64,000 bases of DNA from positions 248,001-312,000 of the forward strand of contig CAMDCN010000001.1 in the NCBI GenBank assembly GCA_945890485.1, in the 5' to 3' direction. Both the position numbers and the translations under genes were made by a program. The DNA is from Candidatus Sulfopaludibacter sp. SbA3 (GTDB lineage: Bacteria > Acidobacteriota > Terriglobia > Bryobacterales > Bryobacteraceae). Of this stretch, positions 1 to 7,171 are shown in pieces (the first letter of the stretch is position 1; each line of letters starts with the position of its first letter). A model generated the notes under the pieces. That model made no database searches. It was not told the origin of the DNA and was given only the letters and a program-made list of their open reading frames with translations.

Positions 1-82
1 GCGCGACGGCCAAGGCTGCTGCGCCGGCAAGAGCCATGCCTGCGATGTCCCTTCGGCTCGGATCGTGTTTCTGATCGCTCAT
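1..82 (-). CDS. Tat-exported protein, N-terminal fragment
   Basis: Only the first 27 codons lie in the window; the gene runs off the left edge. The translation has a twin-arginine signal: S-R-R-D-I-A-G-M followed by a hydrophobic Ala/Leu stretch, so the protein is probably exported folded by the Tat system. A GGAG lies about 7 bases upstream of the ATG (bases 89-92 on the plus strand read as its complement). The mature function cannot be seen. Many Tat-exported enzymes in acidobacteria (Gfo/Idh/MocA, DUF1501) start this way, but nothing here decides between them. Confidence 0.6.
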   Translation of the reverse strand, partial: MSDQKHDPSRRDIAGMALAGAAALAVA

Positions 83-107
83 AGAAAACTCCGTTTACTT
101 AGAAGAA

Positions 108-604
108 TTAGACCCGGAGGCCGAGTTGGATGTTGCGAGGAGCGCCGCCGGTCAGCACCTGGCCGAACTGTGGTGCACCGATGGTAACACTGGAGCCGGT
201 TCCGTGGTTGAGAGCCGGAGTGTTGAAGATATTGGTGATGCCGGCGCGTAGCTGCACGAGGAAAAGTTCACCGAGGGTTGGTTGCGAATGAAGCCCATGT
301 CCCAGTTGCGGCGGCCATGGTTGCGAAGCTGGGGCTGGGTGAGAGAGTCGGCCGGGATGGTGTAGGCGGGCGACTGGGTGAAGGCGGAGGTGTTGAAGTA
401 GCGGTTGGTGGTGCGTTCGTCGGAAGGCAGGAAGGGGTTGGCGAAACGATTGCCGCGACCACCGGAGAGAGCGAAGTCATAGAGGAAGGTATTATCAGCG
501 CGGGCGATGCGGATGGGCGTGCCGGACTGGAATGCGGTGATGCCGGAGACCTGCCAGTTGCCGCTGATGGAGGCGAGGACACCTTCAGTGACGAACTGAT
601 TTCG
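108..604 (-). pseudogene. TonB-dependent receptor remnant (Oar-like C-terminus)
   Basis: Reading the minus strand gives two frames that join into the end of an Oar-like TonB-dependent receptor. One frame (604 down to about 275) reads ...GNWQVSGITAFQSGTPIRIA..., then a FNTSAF and a RRNWDMGFIRNQ segment, which are typical late-barrel sequences. The second frame (about 275 to 108) continues with LRAGITNIFNTPALN and ends in the usual IQLGLRV. The switch falls near a GGG run at 275-277, so one indel is likely. The upstream part is missing: a stop at 605-607 and IS-like sequence from 614 replace it. It is a dead 3' fragment of about 165 codons. It is absent from simple ORF calls because of the frameshift. 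Confidence 0.75.
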
Positions 605-613
605 CTACTCTAA

Positions 614-768
614 TGTGGCTCATTTCGATGGCCTGATTTGGCCCACCTATGACGCCCTGAACCGGCTCGATCTGAAAGGCTGGCAGGACGCAAAGGAGAG
701 CCAAGATGGATATGTTTGAGAAGATTCGGCGGGAGTATAGAGCCGGGGAGACAATCAGCGCGTTAGCC
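614..768 (+). mobile_element. IS21-family element remnant (left end)
   Basis: Sequence beginning TGTGGCTCATTTCGATGG has the 5'-TG terminus and repeated short subsequences (GGCTCATTTCGATGGC / GGCCTGATTTGGCCCA) seen at IS21-family ends. About 90 bases further in is an ATG with GGAGAG upstream that starts an IstA-like reading frame. Similarity stops after about 20 codons, so the element has been deleted internally. It abuts the truncated receptor fragment on its left and an intact L,D-transpeptidase gene on its right. The family call is from recall of IstA N-termini; no right end was found. Confidence 0.55.
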
Positions 769-834
769 TGCGGGGCGTTTCACGATGTCGCCCCGCTCGC
801 ATCTGGACCCACAATTGCAAGCATAGTTCCATGA
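706..834 (+). pseudogene. istA: IstA transposase N-terminal fragment
   Basis: The frame starts MDMFEKIRREYRAGETISAL, which matches the first residues of IS21-family IstA transposases (MFEKIRREY..G.TI..LAR, preceding the HTH). After the 21st codon the protein no longer resembles IstA, and the frame ends at 834, four bases into the next gene. The HTH, DDE catalytic domain and IstB are all absent, so this is a non-functional remnant. The open frame past about 768 is probably chance. Confidence 0.6.
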
Positions 835-1847
835 GTCACACTCGCGCCCCGCAAGCTGTATGCGGGATTCTCCTTCTCTTTGCGCAACTTGCCAGTAGCG
901 CCGACGCGAAAGCCCGGCCAAAACAGCGCCCTCGCAAAGTGGACCCCAGCATTGCATTGGAAAAGGTAAACGACGCGACCGACACAAGTTCGCTCGGGGC
1001 TGGATCCTCTGGCGTCCGGGTGATCCGCGCGCAGATTCTCCTTGACCGGGCCCGTTTTTCTCCGGGGGAGATCGACGGCAGTTTCGGCCCCGATTTGGAA
1101 ATCGCAATCAAGGGCTATCAAGAACGGCACAACCTAAAAGCAACCGGAACCATCGACAAGGAACTGTGGGACTTGCTCAACGAGGAAACGGAAGACTTGC
1201 TTGCCTTCTACACGGTCACGCCACAAGATTTGCGCGAGTCCCTGGTCACCATCCCGAAAGACACACCGGAACAGGCAAAGCTTAAACGCATGGGCTACGA
1301 AACGGCGGACGAACGGATGGCGGAAAAGTTCCATCTCTCGCCGGCGCTCCTGCGGGAGCTCAATCCGAAGAAGACGTTCAATACCCCCGGAGAAGAACTG
1401 CTCGTGCCCCGCTTGCGTCCCTATGGGGCGTCGCGCGCCGCCAAAGTGGTCGTATCCAAGTCCAAACGGACGGTGACCGCGATATCGTCCGCCGGTATCG
1501 TCCTCGGTCAATACCCGGCGACGATCGGCGGTCCCCACGATCCTCTGCCGATCGGACCCTGGAAGATCACTGTCGTGCAGCCTTACCCGGTTTTTTACTA
1601 CAGCCCGGAGAGATTCTGGAATGCCAAGCAAGATGCACCCAAGGCGCAACTGCCTCCGGGACCGAACAATCCTGCCGGCACCGTCTGGATCGGGCTCTCG
1701 AAGCCACACTATGGCATCCACGGAGGGCCCGAACCCGGTACCGTCCGCCGCTCAGAATCGTACGGCTGCATCCGCCTGACCAATTGGGATGCCTCCAGCC
1801 TGGCAAAAATGGTTCGCCAGGGGACTCCCGCAATTCTCGAGGAATGA
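831..1847 (+). CDS. L,D-transpeptidase with peptidoglycan-binding domain
   Basis: Predicted periplasmic enzyme of 338 residues that cross-links or modifies peptidoglycan. A signal peptide covers residues 1-26. A PG_binding_1 domain lies at about 60-110 (GEIDGSFGPDLEIAIKGYQ). A LysM-like segment follows at about 150-185 (MAEKFHLSPALLRELNP). The YkuD catalytic domain occupies about 190-337, with His297 in YGIHGG and the nucleophile Cys313 in SYGCIRLTN, both family-diagnostic. The stop overlaps the next ATG (ATGA), so it is coupled to an M23 peptidase, making a small cell-wall pair. Its codon use is less G-rich than genes further right. Confidence in family is high; the exact substrate (3-3 cross-link or lipoprotein attachment) is unknown. 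Confidence 0.9.
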   Translation: MSHTRAPQAVCGILLLFAQLASSADAKARPKQRPRKVDPSIALEKVNDATDTSSLGAGSSGVRVIRAQILLDRARFSPGEIDGSFGPDLEIAIKGYQERHNLKATGTIDKELWDLLNEETEDLLAFYTVTPQDLRESLVTIPKDTPEQAKLKRMGYETADERMAEKFHLSPALLRELNPKKTFNTPGEELLVPRLRPYGASRAAKVVVSKSKRTVTAISSAGIVLGQYPATIGGPHDPLPIGPWKITVVQPYPVFYYSPERFWNAKQDAPKAQLPPGPNNPAGTVWIGLSKPHYGIHGGPEPGTVRRSESYGCIRLTNWDASSLAKMVRQGTPAILEE

Positions 1848-2353
1848 TGCGCCGCCGTAGCTTTCTCCAAGTCCCATTCCTAGCTCCGCTGGTGGCGTCG
1901 GTACAGGCTCAGGAATTAAGCGGCCCGCCAATCGCCGGACTCACCCCCAAGGATCTCCGTGATACGTTCTATGAGCGTCGAGGCAGCGGCAGACACGAGG
2001 CGATGGATCTTATTGCACCGCGCGGCACGCCGGTATTTGCTGTCGTATCGGGAGCGATCCGCAAACTCTTTCACAGCAAGCCCGGCGGTCTGACGATCTA
2101 TCTCTTCGACGAGCAGGAACGCTTCTGCTACTACTACGCCCACCTCGACGGCTACCGGGCAGATTTGCGCGAGGGTGCACGGGTCAAAACGGGTGAACTG
2201 ATTGCGTACGTCGGTTCAACCGGCAACGCGGACCCACTTGCACCCCACCTGCACCTGGCGATATTTGAACTAGGACCCGAGAAGCAATGGTGGAAGGGCA
2301 CACCCCTGAATCCCTTTCGTCCGGTGCTCAGAGCCGTCAACCGCCAATTTTGA
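1844..2353 (+). CDS. M23-family (LytM) metallopeptidase, exported
   Basis: A 169-residue exported zinc endopeptidase of the LytM/M23 fold, likely acting on peptidoglycan cross-bridges. It begins MMRRRSF with an RR and a hydrophobic stretch ending near AQ. The zinc ligands are visible: H and D in RHEAMDL and the HLHLA motif near residue 140, with YAHLDGY in between. The start at 1844 was chosen because it forms a 4-base ATGA overlap with the preceding L,D-transpeptidase; an upstream start at 1784 would lie inside that gene. The pair probably forms one transcription unit for wall remodelling. It is short for the family and carries no extra binding domain. Confidence 0.88.
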   Translation: MMRRRSFLQVPFLAPLVASVQAQELSGPPIAGLTPKDLRDTFYERRGSGRHEAMDLIAPRGTPVFAVVSGAIRKLFHSKPGGLTIYLFDEQERFCYYYAHLDGYRADLREGARVKTGELIAYVGSTGNADPLAPHLHLAIFELGPEKQWWKGTPLNPFRPVLRAVNRQF

Positions 2354-2682
2354 TGAGGCGAGCGAGGAGGGTGACGAGGAGGCCATGGTGGTGAAGGCGG
2401 CGCCAATTGAAGATGTCGTAGAGGAGTTTGTGAAGAAGACACTCTATCGCCGACAGGGGAACCGTTCACGAACTTTCAGCGGACCTTGCCGACACTGCAT
2501 TCCGATATTGCTCACCAGGTCCTGAAGGTCCCCTGCCACTCCGATTCCCTCACGCTTTCGGATGAAGAAGTGCCTGGGTCGCTGATGCAGTTGTTGGGCA
2601 GGGACGAAGCCCGCGCCGCGCTGATTTAGTGACAGCTTCCTTCAGATCCGGTAATGTGGAGAAAGCAGCAACCGGAACGACC
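2354..2682. other. intergenic, possible decayed ORFs
   Basis: No convincing gene. On the plus strand one frame from about 2400 to the TAG at 2626-2628 is open and reads protein-like (ending SLMQLLGRDEARAALI) but has no start with a ribosome-binding site and no recognised family. On the minus strand 2350-2440 also reads as a short protein-like segment. Both may be remnants of displaced genes near the IS scar. Confidence 0.3.
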
Positions 2683-2943
2683 ATGCAACTGAGTTTAGAG
2701 ATTCCCGACGATATTGCCAGCACCCTAAACGCAGCAGGGGGAGATCTTTCGCGCCGTGCGCTTGAAGGTTTTGCTCTTGAGGAACTGCGTGCAGGACGGA
2801 TCACGGAACCGCAGTTGCGCAAGATGCTCGGGCTGGCTCGAATTGAGCTGGACGGTTTTCTGAAGTCCCACGGTATCTATCAGAACTACACCCTCGAAGA
2901 CTTTGAGCAGGAGAGAAAAGCTCTCAAAGATCTCGGATTCTAG
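2683..2943 (+). CDS. UPF0175-family antitoxin
   Basis: An 86-residue protein resembling UPF0175, small proteins usually found before DUF3368 PIN-domain toxins. It opens MQLSLEIPDDIAS, continues with a DLSRRALEGFALEELRAGRI helix block, and ends with the characteristic LDGFLKSHGIYQNYTLEDFE. The start at ATG 2683 is preferred over the in-frame GTG at 2629 because family members begin at the MQLSLEIP strand. It sits three bases before the DUF3368 gene, so they form one operon. The role as antitoxin and autoregulator is inferred from family pairing. Confidence 0.82.
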   Translation: MQLSLEIPDDIASTLNAAGGDLSRRALEGFALEELRAGRITEPQLRKMLGLARIELDGFLKSHGIYQNYTLEDFEQERKALKDLGF

Positions 2944-2946
2944 CCT

Positions 2947-3426
2947 GTGCAGTTGGTGATAGCCGATACCAGCCCGATCAATTATCTGATCCTGATCAAC
3001 CAGATCGAGCTGCTTCCTCTCCTGTTTCAAAGGGTTGCACTTCCCAGCACTGTTCAAAGCGAGTTGTCCAACGTCCGGGCACCGCTGCCGGTACGACAGT
3101 GGATTGCCCATCCACCAAGCTGGATGGAGATTCACGCAACGCCGGACGTTTCCCATGTGGCAATAGAAGGACTTGATGAAGGAGAAACAGCCGCAATCGC
3201 GTTGGCTGAATCCCTTCACGCGGATTTGCTGCTTATCGACGAACGCGAGGGCTTTCGGGTCGCGATGCGACGGGGCCTTCGGGTAACCGGCACGCTTGGA
3301 ATCCTCGACTTGGCCGCCGAGCGCGGAGTGGTCGATTTTGCCGCCGCGATCATTGCGCTGGAGCGAACGAGCTGTCGGCTTCCAACTACTCTGCTACAGA
3401 CCCTACTTGCAAAGCATCAAGGCTAA
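2947..3426 (+). CDS. DUF3368 PIN-like toxin
   Basis: A 159-residue PIN-fold protein of the DUF3368 type, probably an RNase toxin. It shows VIADTSPINYLI at the N-terminus (acidic residue in the ADTSP motif), DEGETAAIALA in the middle and DLLLIDEREG near residue 97, giving the acidic triad of the PIN fold. The start is GTG at 2947. It follows the UPF0175 antitoxin by three bases. The family's target is not known from the sequence. Its moderate GC and proximity to the IS scar suggest an acquired module. Confidence 0.82.
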   Translation: MQLVIADTSPINYLILINQIELLPLLFQRVALPSTVQSELSNVRAPLPVRQWIAHPPSWMEIHATPDVSHVAIEGLDEGETAAIALAESLHADLLLIDEREGFRVAMRRGLRVTGTLGILDLAAERGVVDFAAAIIALERTSCRLPTTLLQTLLAKHQG

Positions 3427-4158
3427 GAATTCAGCAAACCGGCATTCCAGCACCCTTTCCGTACCAACATCGCTGAGACATTATCGGTCCCACGAATTAG
3501 AGAGCGGGGCGGAGCGGACAACCGCGATGAACAAGCAGTACAGGAATGGTCAAGCATCGGGCGTCTACAAGCAGCCGGATCACGATAGAAAGTTGCACTT
3601 GCTCCAATGAACCTCGCCGAGGTCCCATATCTCGGCGAGAGGAACCGGCTTCCGGCTGGCGGTGGAAGGGGTTCCCATCGCGCCGGTGCGGAAGGGAGAG
3701 AAATGCGGTTGGGCGGGTACGGATTTCGTTGGCGGTGTTTTCAAGGCATCCGGAAGGAGTGTTGGCACCTTGGCTGCCGACGATGCCGTCGTGAGTGAGG
3801 TGGCGAAGTGGAAAGCGAAGGATCGCGGCATTTGATTCTGACCGGGTTCCATAGTCCCGGTGCGCAGCCCGACTATACACGGGTGTTGGGGACGCGAATC
3901 TGATCGCTGGACTTGTTATATAGGCGATGGTGGGAATCAGGGTTGGACGGGAATGCCACCGGCGGGTGGCACAGCCTGTGCGTTGGAGCGGGTCCAGCGG
4001 ATCAGCCGGCGTTGGCGTTGGGTCGACTTTTGCGGCCGTTCCAAGGACGTTGTTGACGGCGTGCGCAGAAGGCGCGTGGTTCTTGGGGCAAGGCAGCTTG
4101 CTGGTCGATTCCTCGGCGCTTGGCGGGTGGGTGGGGAGTTGGCAGGAATGGCGGTAGG
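3427..4158. other. 732-base stretch without a supported gene
   Basis: Several frames are open, but none combines a plausible start, ribosome-binding site and protein-like composition; those found are Pro/Ser/Arg-rich shadows. The only structure noted is a perfect 9-bp inverted repeat at 3613-3639. The promoter for the DedA-rhodanese gene is expected near the right end. Confidence 0.5.
3613..3639. repeat. inverted repeat (hairpin)
   Basis: CTCGCCGAG at 3613-3621 is matched by its exact reverse complement CTCGGCGAG at 3631-3639, with a 9-base spacer. There is no T-run after it on either strand, so it is not a canonical terminator. It could be a protein-binding site or a structured RNA element in an otherwise empty region. 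Confidence 0.45.
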
Positions 4159-5100
4159 ATGAAAGATGTGGGAGCTTGGACCGATCAATTAGCGGCGCAT
4201 GGATATTGGGTGTTGGTCGGCGCCGTGTTTGCCGAGCAGGTGGGGGTTCCGATGCCCGCCACGCCGATTTTATTGGGCATGGGCGCATTGGCGGCGGTGG
4301 GCAAGCTTTCGTTTTTCTGGTGCGTCGTGATCGCCATTGTGGCGTGCCTATCGGCCGATTCGGTTTGGTACTGGCTGGGGCGGCGGAAGGGGCAGACGGT
4401 GTTGCGCAAGATCTGCCGGATCTCCCTGGAGCCCGAGGCGCTTATGGATTCGGCCACGGTGTGGTTCCGGCGGCTGGGTGACCCAACGGTGGTGGTGGCG
4501 AAGTTCGTGCCGGCGCTGAGTCCGGTGGCGGCGGCGATGGCGGGGACGCAGGGCATGCGAGCGCGACGGTTTCTGTGGTTGGACCTAGTGGGGGCGACGG
4601 CGTGGACGGGAGGCTTTCTGAGCCTAGGATTTGTGTTCCATGACCAAGTGGAGATGGTGGTGGAACGGGTGGAGCGGTTCGGTTCGTGGAGTTTGGTGGT
4701 GGGCGGGGTGCTGTTGGTTGGATTTGGGGGGATGAAGTGGTGGCAGCGGCGACAGGTGCTGCGGCGGTGGCAGGCGGCGCGGATCAGCCCGGAGACGTTG
4801 TTGGCGCGGCTGGACGCGGGGCGGCCGGTGACGGTGCTGGATCTACGGAATGCGGAGGAGTTGGCGGCGGGGCGGGCTAAGATTCCGGGGGCGTGGCACT
4901 TTCCGGTGGGGGAGTGGGAGGGACGGCATCATACGGTGCCGCGGGACGGGGAGATTGTGCTGTATTGTTCGGGCCCGAGGGAGAAGACAAGTGTGGCGGC
5001 GGCGTTGGCGCTGGAGCGGCGGGGGGTGCGAGGGATTCAGTTGCTGGCCGGGGGGTACGACGGGTGGCGGGCGCGGGGGTTTGGGGTGGAGGCGGTTTGA
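4159..5100 (+). CDS. DedA-family membrane protein fused to rhodanese
   Basis: A 313-residue fusion. The first ~200 residues are a DedA/SNARE-associated (VTT) membrane domain: FAEQVGVPMPATPIL near residue 25, then DSVWYWLGRRKG and KFVPALSPVAAAMAGT, followed by several hydrophobic helices. DedA proteins are linked to undecaprenyl-phosphate or phospholipid flipping. The last ~100 residues are a rhodanese domain (VLDLRNAEELAAGRIPGA-type sequence) with the catalytic Cys in IVLYCSGPRE, so sulfurtransfer activity is possible on the cytoplasmic side. The ATG at 4159 has GGTAGG just before it; an earlier ATG at 4120 has no site. DedA-rhodanese fusions occur in several phyla; the function of the fusion is unclear. 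Confidence 0.87.
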   Translation: MKDVGAWTDQLAAHGYWVLVGAVFAEQVGVPMPATPILLGMGALAAVGKLSFFWCVVIAIVACLSADSVWYWLGRRKGQTVLRKICRISLEPEALMDSATVWFRRLGDPTVVVAKFVPALSPVAAAMAGTQGMRARRFLWLDLVGATAWTGGFLSLGFVFHDQVEMVVERVERFGSWSLVVGGVLLVGFGGMKWWQRRQVLRRWQAARISPETLLARLDAGRPVTVLDLRNAEELAAGRAKIPGAWHFPVGEWEGRHHTVPRDGEIVLYCSGPREKTSVAAALALERRGVRGIQLLAGGYDGWRARGFGVEAV

Positions 5101-5163
5101 GTCTTGTTTGCTGGACGGCGTAGTTGGACGGCGTACCTCGGCGACCCGTAACATTGAGGGGAA

Positions 5164-5658
5164 ATGATTCCTACGTCCGTTCGCTTTCGCCCGGTCCGTA
5201 AGAGTTGGCAGATTGGCGCTTTGGTATGCGCGATGATTTTGACGGTTGCCTATGCGACTGCCCAACCTTCTGAATCCTGGCCGCTGGAGTTGGATGCCGT
5301 ACGGGCGGCGCCGGATAGCCATAAGGTGCTTTTTGAGAACTCGTTTGTACGGGTTCTGGAAGTGAGTATCGCGCCGGGCACGAAAGAGCCGATGCATCAT
5401 CATCGCTGGCCCAGTTTGTTTCTGAGCCTGGAGGCAGGTGGCGTTTCTGAGGGGTGGCGCTACTTTGACAAGAACGGCAAGGTGACGCAGGAGCAGCCGC
5501 GCTCGGTTACTCCGGTCCGCACGACTCCAACTTGGAGCGTTTCCTGGATGGAGCCGGAGGGGCTGCACGCTCTGGAAAACCTGGAAACGCCGGCACAGGC
5601 CCGCCAGCGGGTGCCACAGCCTGGGATGATCCGCGTCGAAATTAAGACCCGGCCCTAG
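5164..5658 (+). CDS. exported cupin-like protein
   Basis: A 164-residue protein with a hydrophobic export signal (residues about 15-34, ending AYATAQ). The rest resembles a single-domain cupin: FENSFVRVLEVSIAPGT, then the MHHHRWPSLFL metal-site-like motif, and a closing MEPEGLHALENLE strand. The histidine cluster at about residues 78-81 suggests metal binding. Such proteins sit in the periplasm; the substrate is unknown. It follows the DedA-rhodanese gene by 63 bases on the same strand, with GAGGGGAA just before the ATG. Confidence 0.65.
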   Translation: MIPTSVRFRPVRKSWQIGALVCAMILTVAYATAQPSESWPLELDAVRAAPDSHKVLFENSFVRVLEVSIAPGTKEPMHHHRWPSLFLSLEAGGVSEGWRYFDKNGKVTQEQPRSVTPVRTTPTWSVSWMEPEGLHALENLETPAQARQRVPQPGMIRVEIKTRP

Positions 5659-5872
5659 ATTGGCCCTGCCAGCGGGTATTCCGCCAGCGGCCGATCCCAG
5701 CGGTTTGGGTATGGCTGTGTGGATGCCGTGGCGGCAGTGGAGAAGCTGATTGCCGTCAGTTCGTCACGGTATTCTGGCAGGCCCGCCGCCAAGAAAGCGG
5801 CGCAGATGGGCCGTGCCGTTTCTTCGCTTGGGTGTTTCCTGCTGAAGGAGTATTCATGGGAGACTCCAAGAG

Positions 5873-6427
5873 ATGGTCCAGCAAAGAATCAGGGTGCGGC
5901 TGTACCTCGTTATCGGTCTTTTCGCAGCGCTGTGCCAGTGCGGCGCCCGCGCCGGGGAAGAGGTTCGGTACCAATCGTCCTCCGCCAAGACCGGCTACGC
6001 GGCGGTCATAACCGTTTCCGGCGATGGGCGGGATGCGATCGCCAGCGGGAGCAAAACAGGAGCGTCGATCTTGGTATCGCCGTGGTTGTTTAGGGACCGG
6101 GGGACGATTGGCAAGGTATGGCTATCGTGGGAGGCCGAGGGCTCCCGGCTTTCGATCCTCGTCTGTCAATCGGAGGGAGGACCCGCCGTCGAGACGGTAG
6201 ACTTTGGGAATATCTGGGGAGACAGCCGCTTAGTGCGGCCGTATCTCACGCCGGGGCCTCCGGCCGTGTTGTCCTCGTTGCGGGCTAACTTTTCGGGGCA
6301 CTCGTCCTTGAAAGGCGGAGAGAATGATGACGATGACGTTGCCCATTGGTTCTGCTCGAACCAGTCGGACGGCGAGTTCCAACGATTTACGAAAGATGGC
6401 GGCAAGACCTATTCGGTTCCCGAATAG
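5873..6427 (+). CDS. exported hypothetical protein
   Basis: A 184-residue protein with a signal sequence (YLVIGLFAALCQCGARA), perhaps lipidated or cleaved near residues 24-27. No family recognised. The mature part is beta-rich with an Asp stretch (ENDDDD) near residue 152. Start choice is uncertain: a perfect AAGGAG lies before a different-frame ATG at 5856 that encodes only about 51 residues to a stop near 6011; the ATG at 5873 has a GGGAG ten bases upstream. It converges on the VapC-like gene. Confidence 0.5.
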   Translation: MVQQRIRVRLYLVIGLFAALCQCGARAGEEVRYQSSSAKTGYAAVITVSGDGRDAIASGSKTGASILVSPWLFRDRGTIGKVWLSWEAEGSRLSILVCQSEGGPAVETVDFGNIWGDSRLVRPYLTPGPPAVLSSLRANFSGHSSLKGGENDDDDVAHWFCSNQSDGEFQRFTKDGGKTYSVPE

Positions 6428-6453
6428 GCCGGGTCACCTGCTGCGGCCTAGTC

Positions 6454-6882
6454 CTAGATCAAGGGATTTACCCAGCGCAATCCTTCGAATCGTGCAAAAT
6501 CGCCGTCGGTGGAGCAGACGGTCAAACCGTGCTCGATGGCGAGGGCGGCCAGATGAGCATCGGGAATCAATTTCGCGCCGCCGCCCAAACGGGGCAATAG
6601 TCGTCCCAAGATTTCCTGGTGGCGAGTTCCGGGAGTTGGAATCCAGACGTTGGAAGCGGTTAGCCAGTGCTCCACTTGTCCCCAAGCCTGGCCCACTGGC
6701 GCCGGTTTTTCAAAAATCCGGGGATTGGTGACTACCCGCAGGAATCCCAATAGGCACTCCCAGGGCATGCCGACTCGAGCCGATTCGCTTAGTTTTTGGT
6801 CCAACCAAGCGACGGCGGGGCGGTGCATGGGCGCACGGCTATCCCACGCGTAGACCAGCAGGTTGACATCGACCAGGATCAT
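6454..6882 (-). CDS. vapC: VapC-like PIN-domain ribonuclease toxin
   Basis: A 142-residue PIN-domain protein. The acidic active-site residues are visible: D in MILVDVNLLVYAWD, E in the WECLLGFLRVVTNPR segment, D in IPDAHLAALAIEHG and D in CSTDGDFARF. This matches the TA-system VapC class annotated in genomes as cleaving tRNA or rRNA. It overlaps the upstream antitoxin gene by four bases (ATGA), so translation is coupled. The neighbouring antitoxin supports the TA call. Confidence 0.87.
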   Translation of the reverse strand: MILVDVNLLVYAWDSRAPMHRPAVAWLDQKLSESARVGMPWECLLGFLRVVTNPRIFEKPAPVGQAWGQVEHWLTASNVWIPTPGTRHQEILGRLLPRLGGGAKLIPDAHLAALAIEHGLTVCSTDGDFARFEGLRWVNPLI

Positions 6883-7130
6883 CGTCCAGACAAACCCAGT
6901 TCGACGTCGTCCAAGACATCCCAGACGTTGTCAAGATTGGGATACAGGCAGTTGCCGAGATCCACCGGGTGGGTCTGGAACGGCGGCATCGACGGGGTGG
7001 GGGAGGCCAGACGAGCGAGGCCTTCCCGGAGGGCGTCGTTGACAACCTGCTTGAACGTCATCTCTTTCGTCTTCCGAACTTGCTCTAGGAGCGCGGAGAC
7101 ATCATCGTCGAGGCTCAATGTGGTCCGCAT
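6879..7130 (-). CDS. vapB: VapB-like ribbon-helix-helix antitoxin
   Basis: An 83-residue antitoxin. The N-terminus MRTTLSLDDDVSALLEQVRK is a ribbon-helix-helix DNA-binding fold, followed by a TFKQVVNDALREGLARL helix. The C-terminal half (NLDNVWDVLDDVELGL) is acidic and probably wraps the toxin. It is the first gene of the pair and overlaps vapC by four bases. By family, the complex represses its own promoter, which would lie in 7131-7171. It belongs to the type annotated as DUF2191 or VapB. Confidence 0.82.
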   Translation of the reverse strand: MRTTLSLDDDVSALLEQVRKTKEMTFKQVVNDALREGLARLASPTPSMPPFQTHPVDLGNCLYPNLDNVWDVLDDVELGLSGR

Positions 7131-7171
7131 ACATCAAAGCATACCAGCAGTGATGCTCTGATGCGTGGGGT

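Noticed and set aside
3580-3852. 90-codon minus-strand frame in the empty region
   Set aside because: Composition is Pro/Ser/Thr-rich with no start site or family match; probably chance.
5719-6093. 124-codon plus-strand frame
   Set aside because: It overlaps the exported protein gene, has no ribosome-binding site and its translation becomes Arg-rich.
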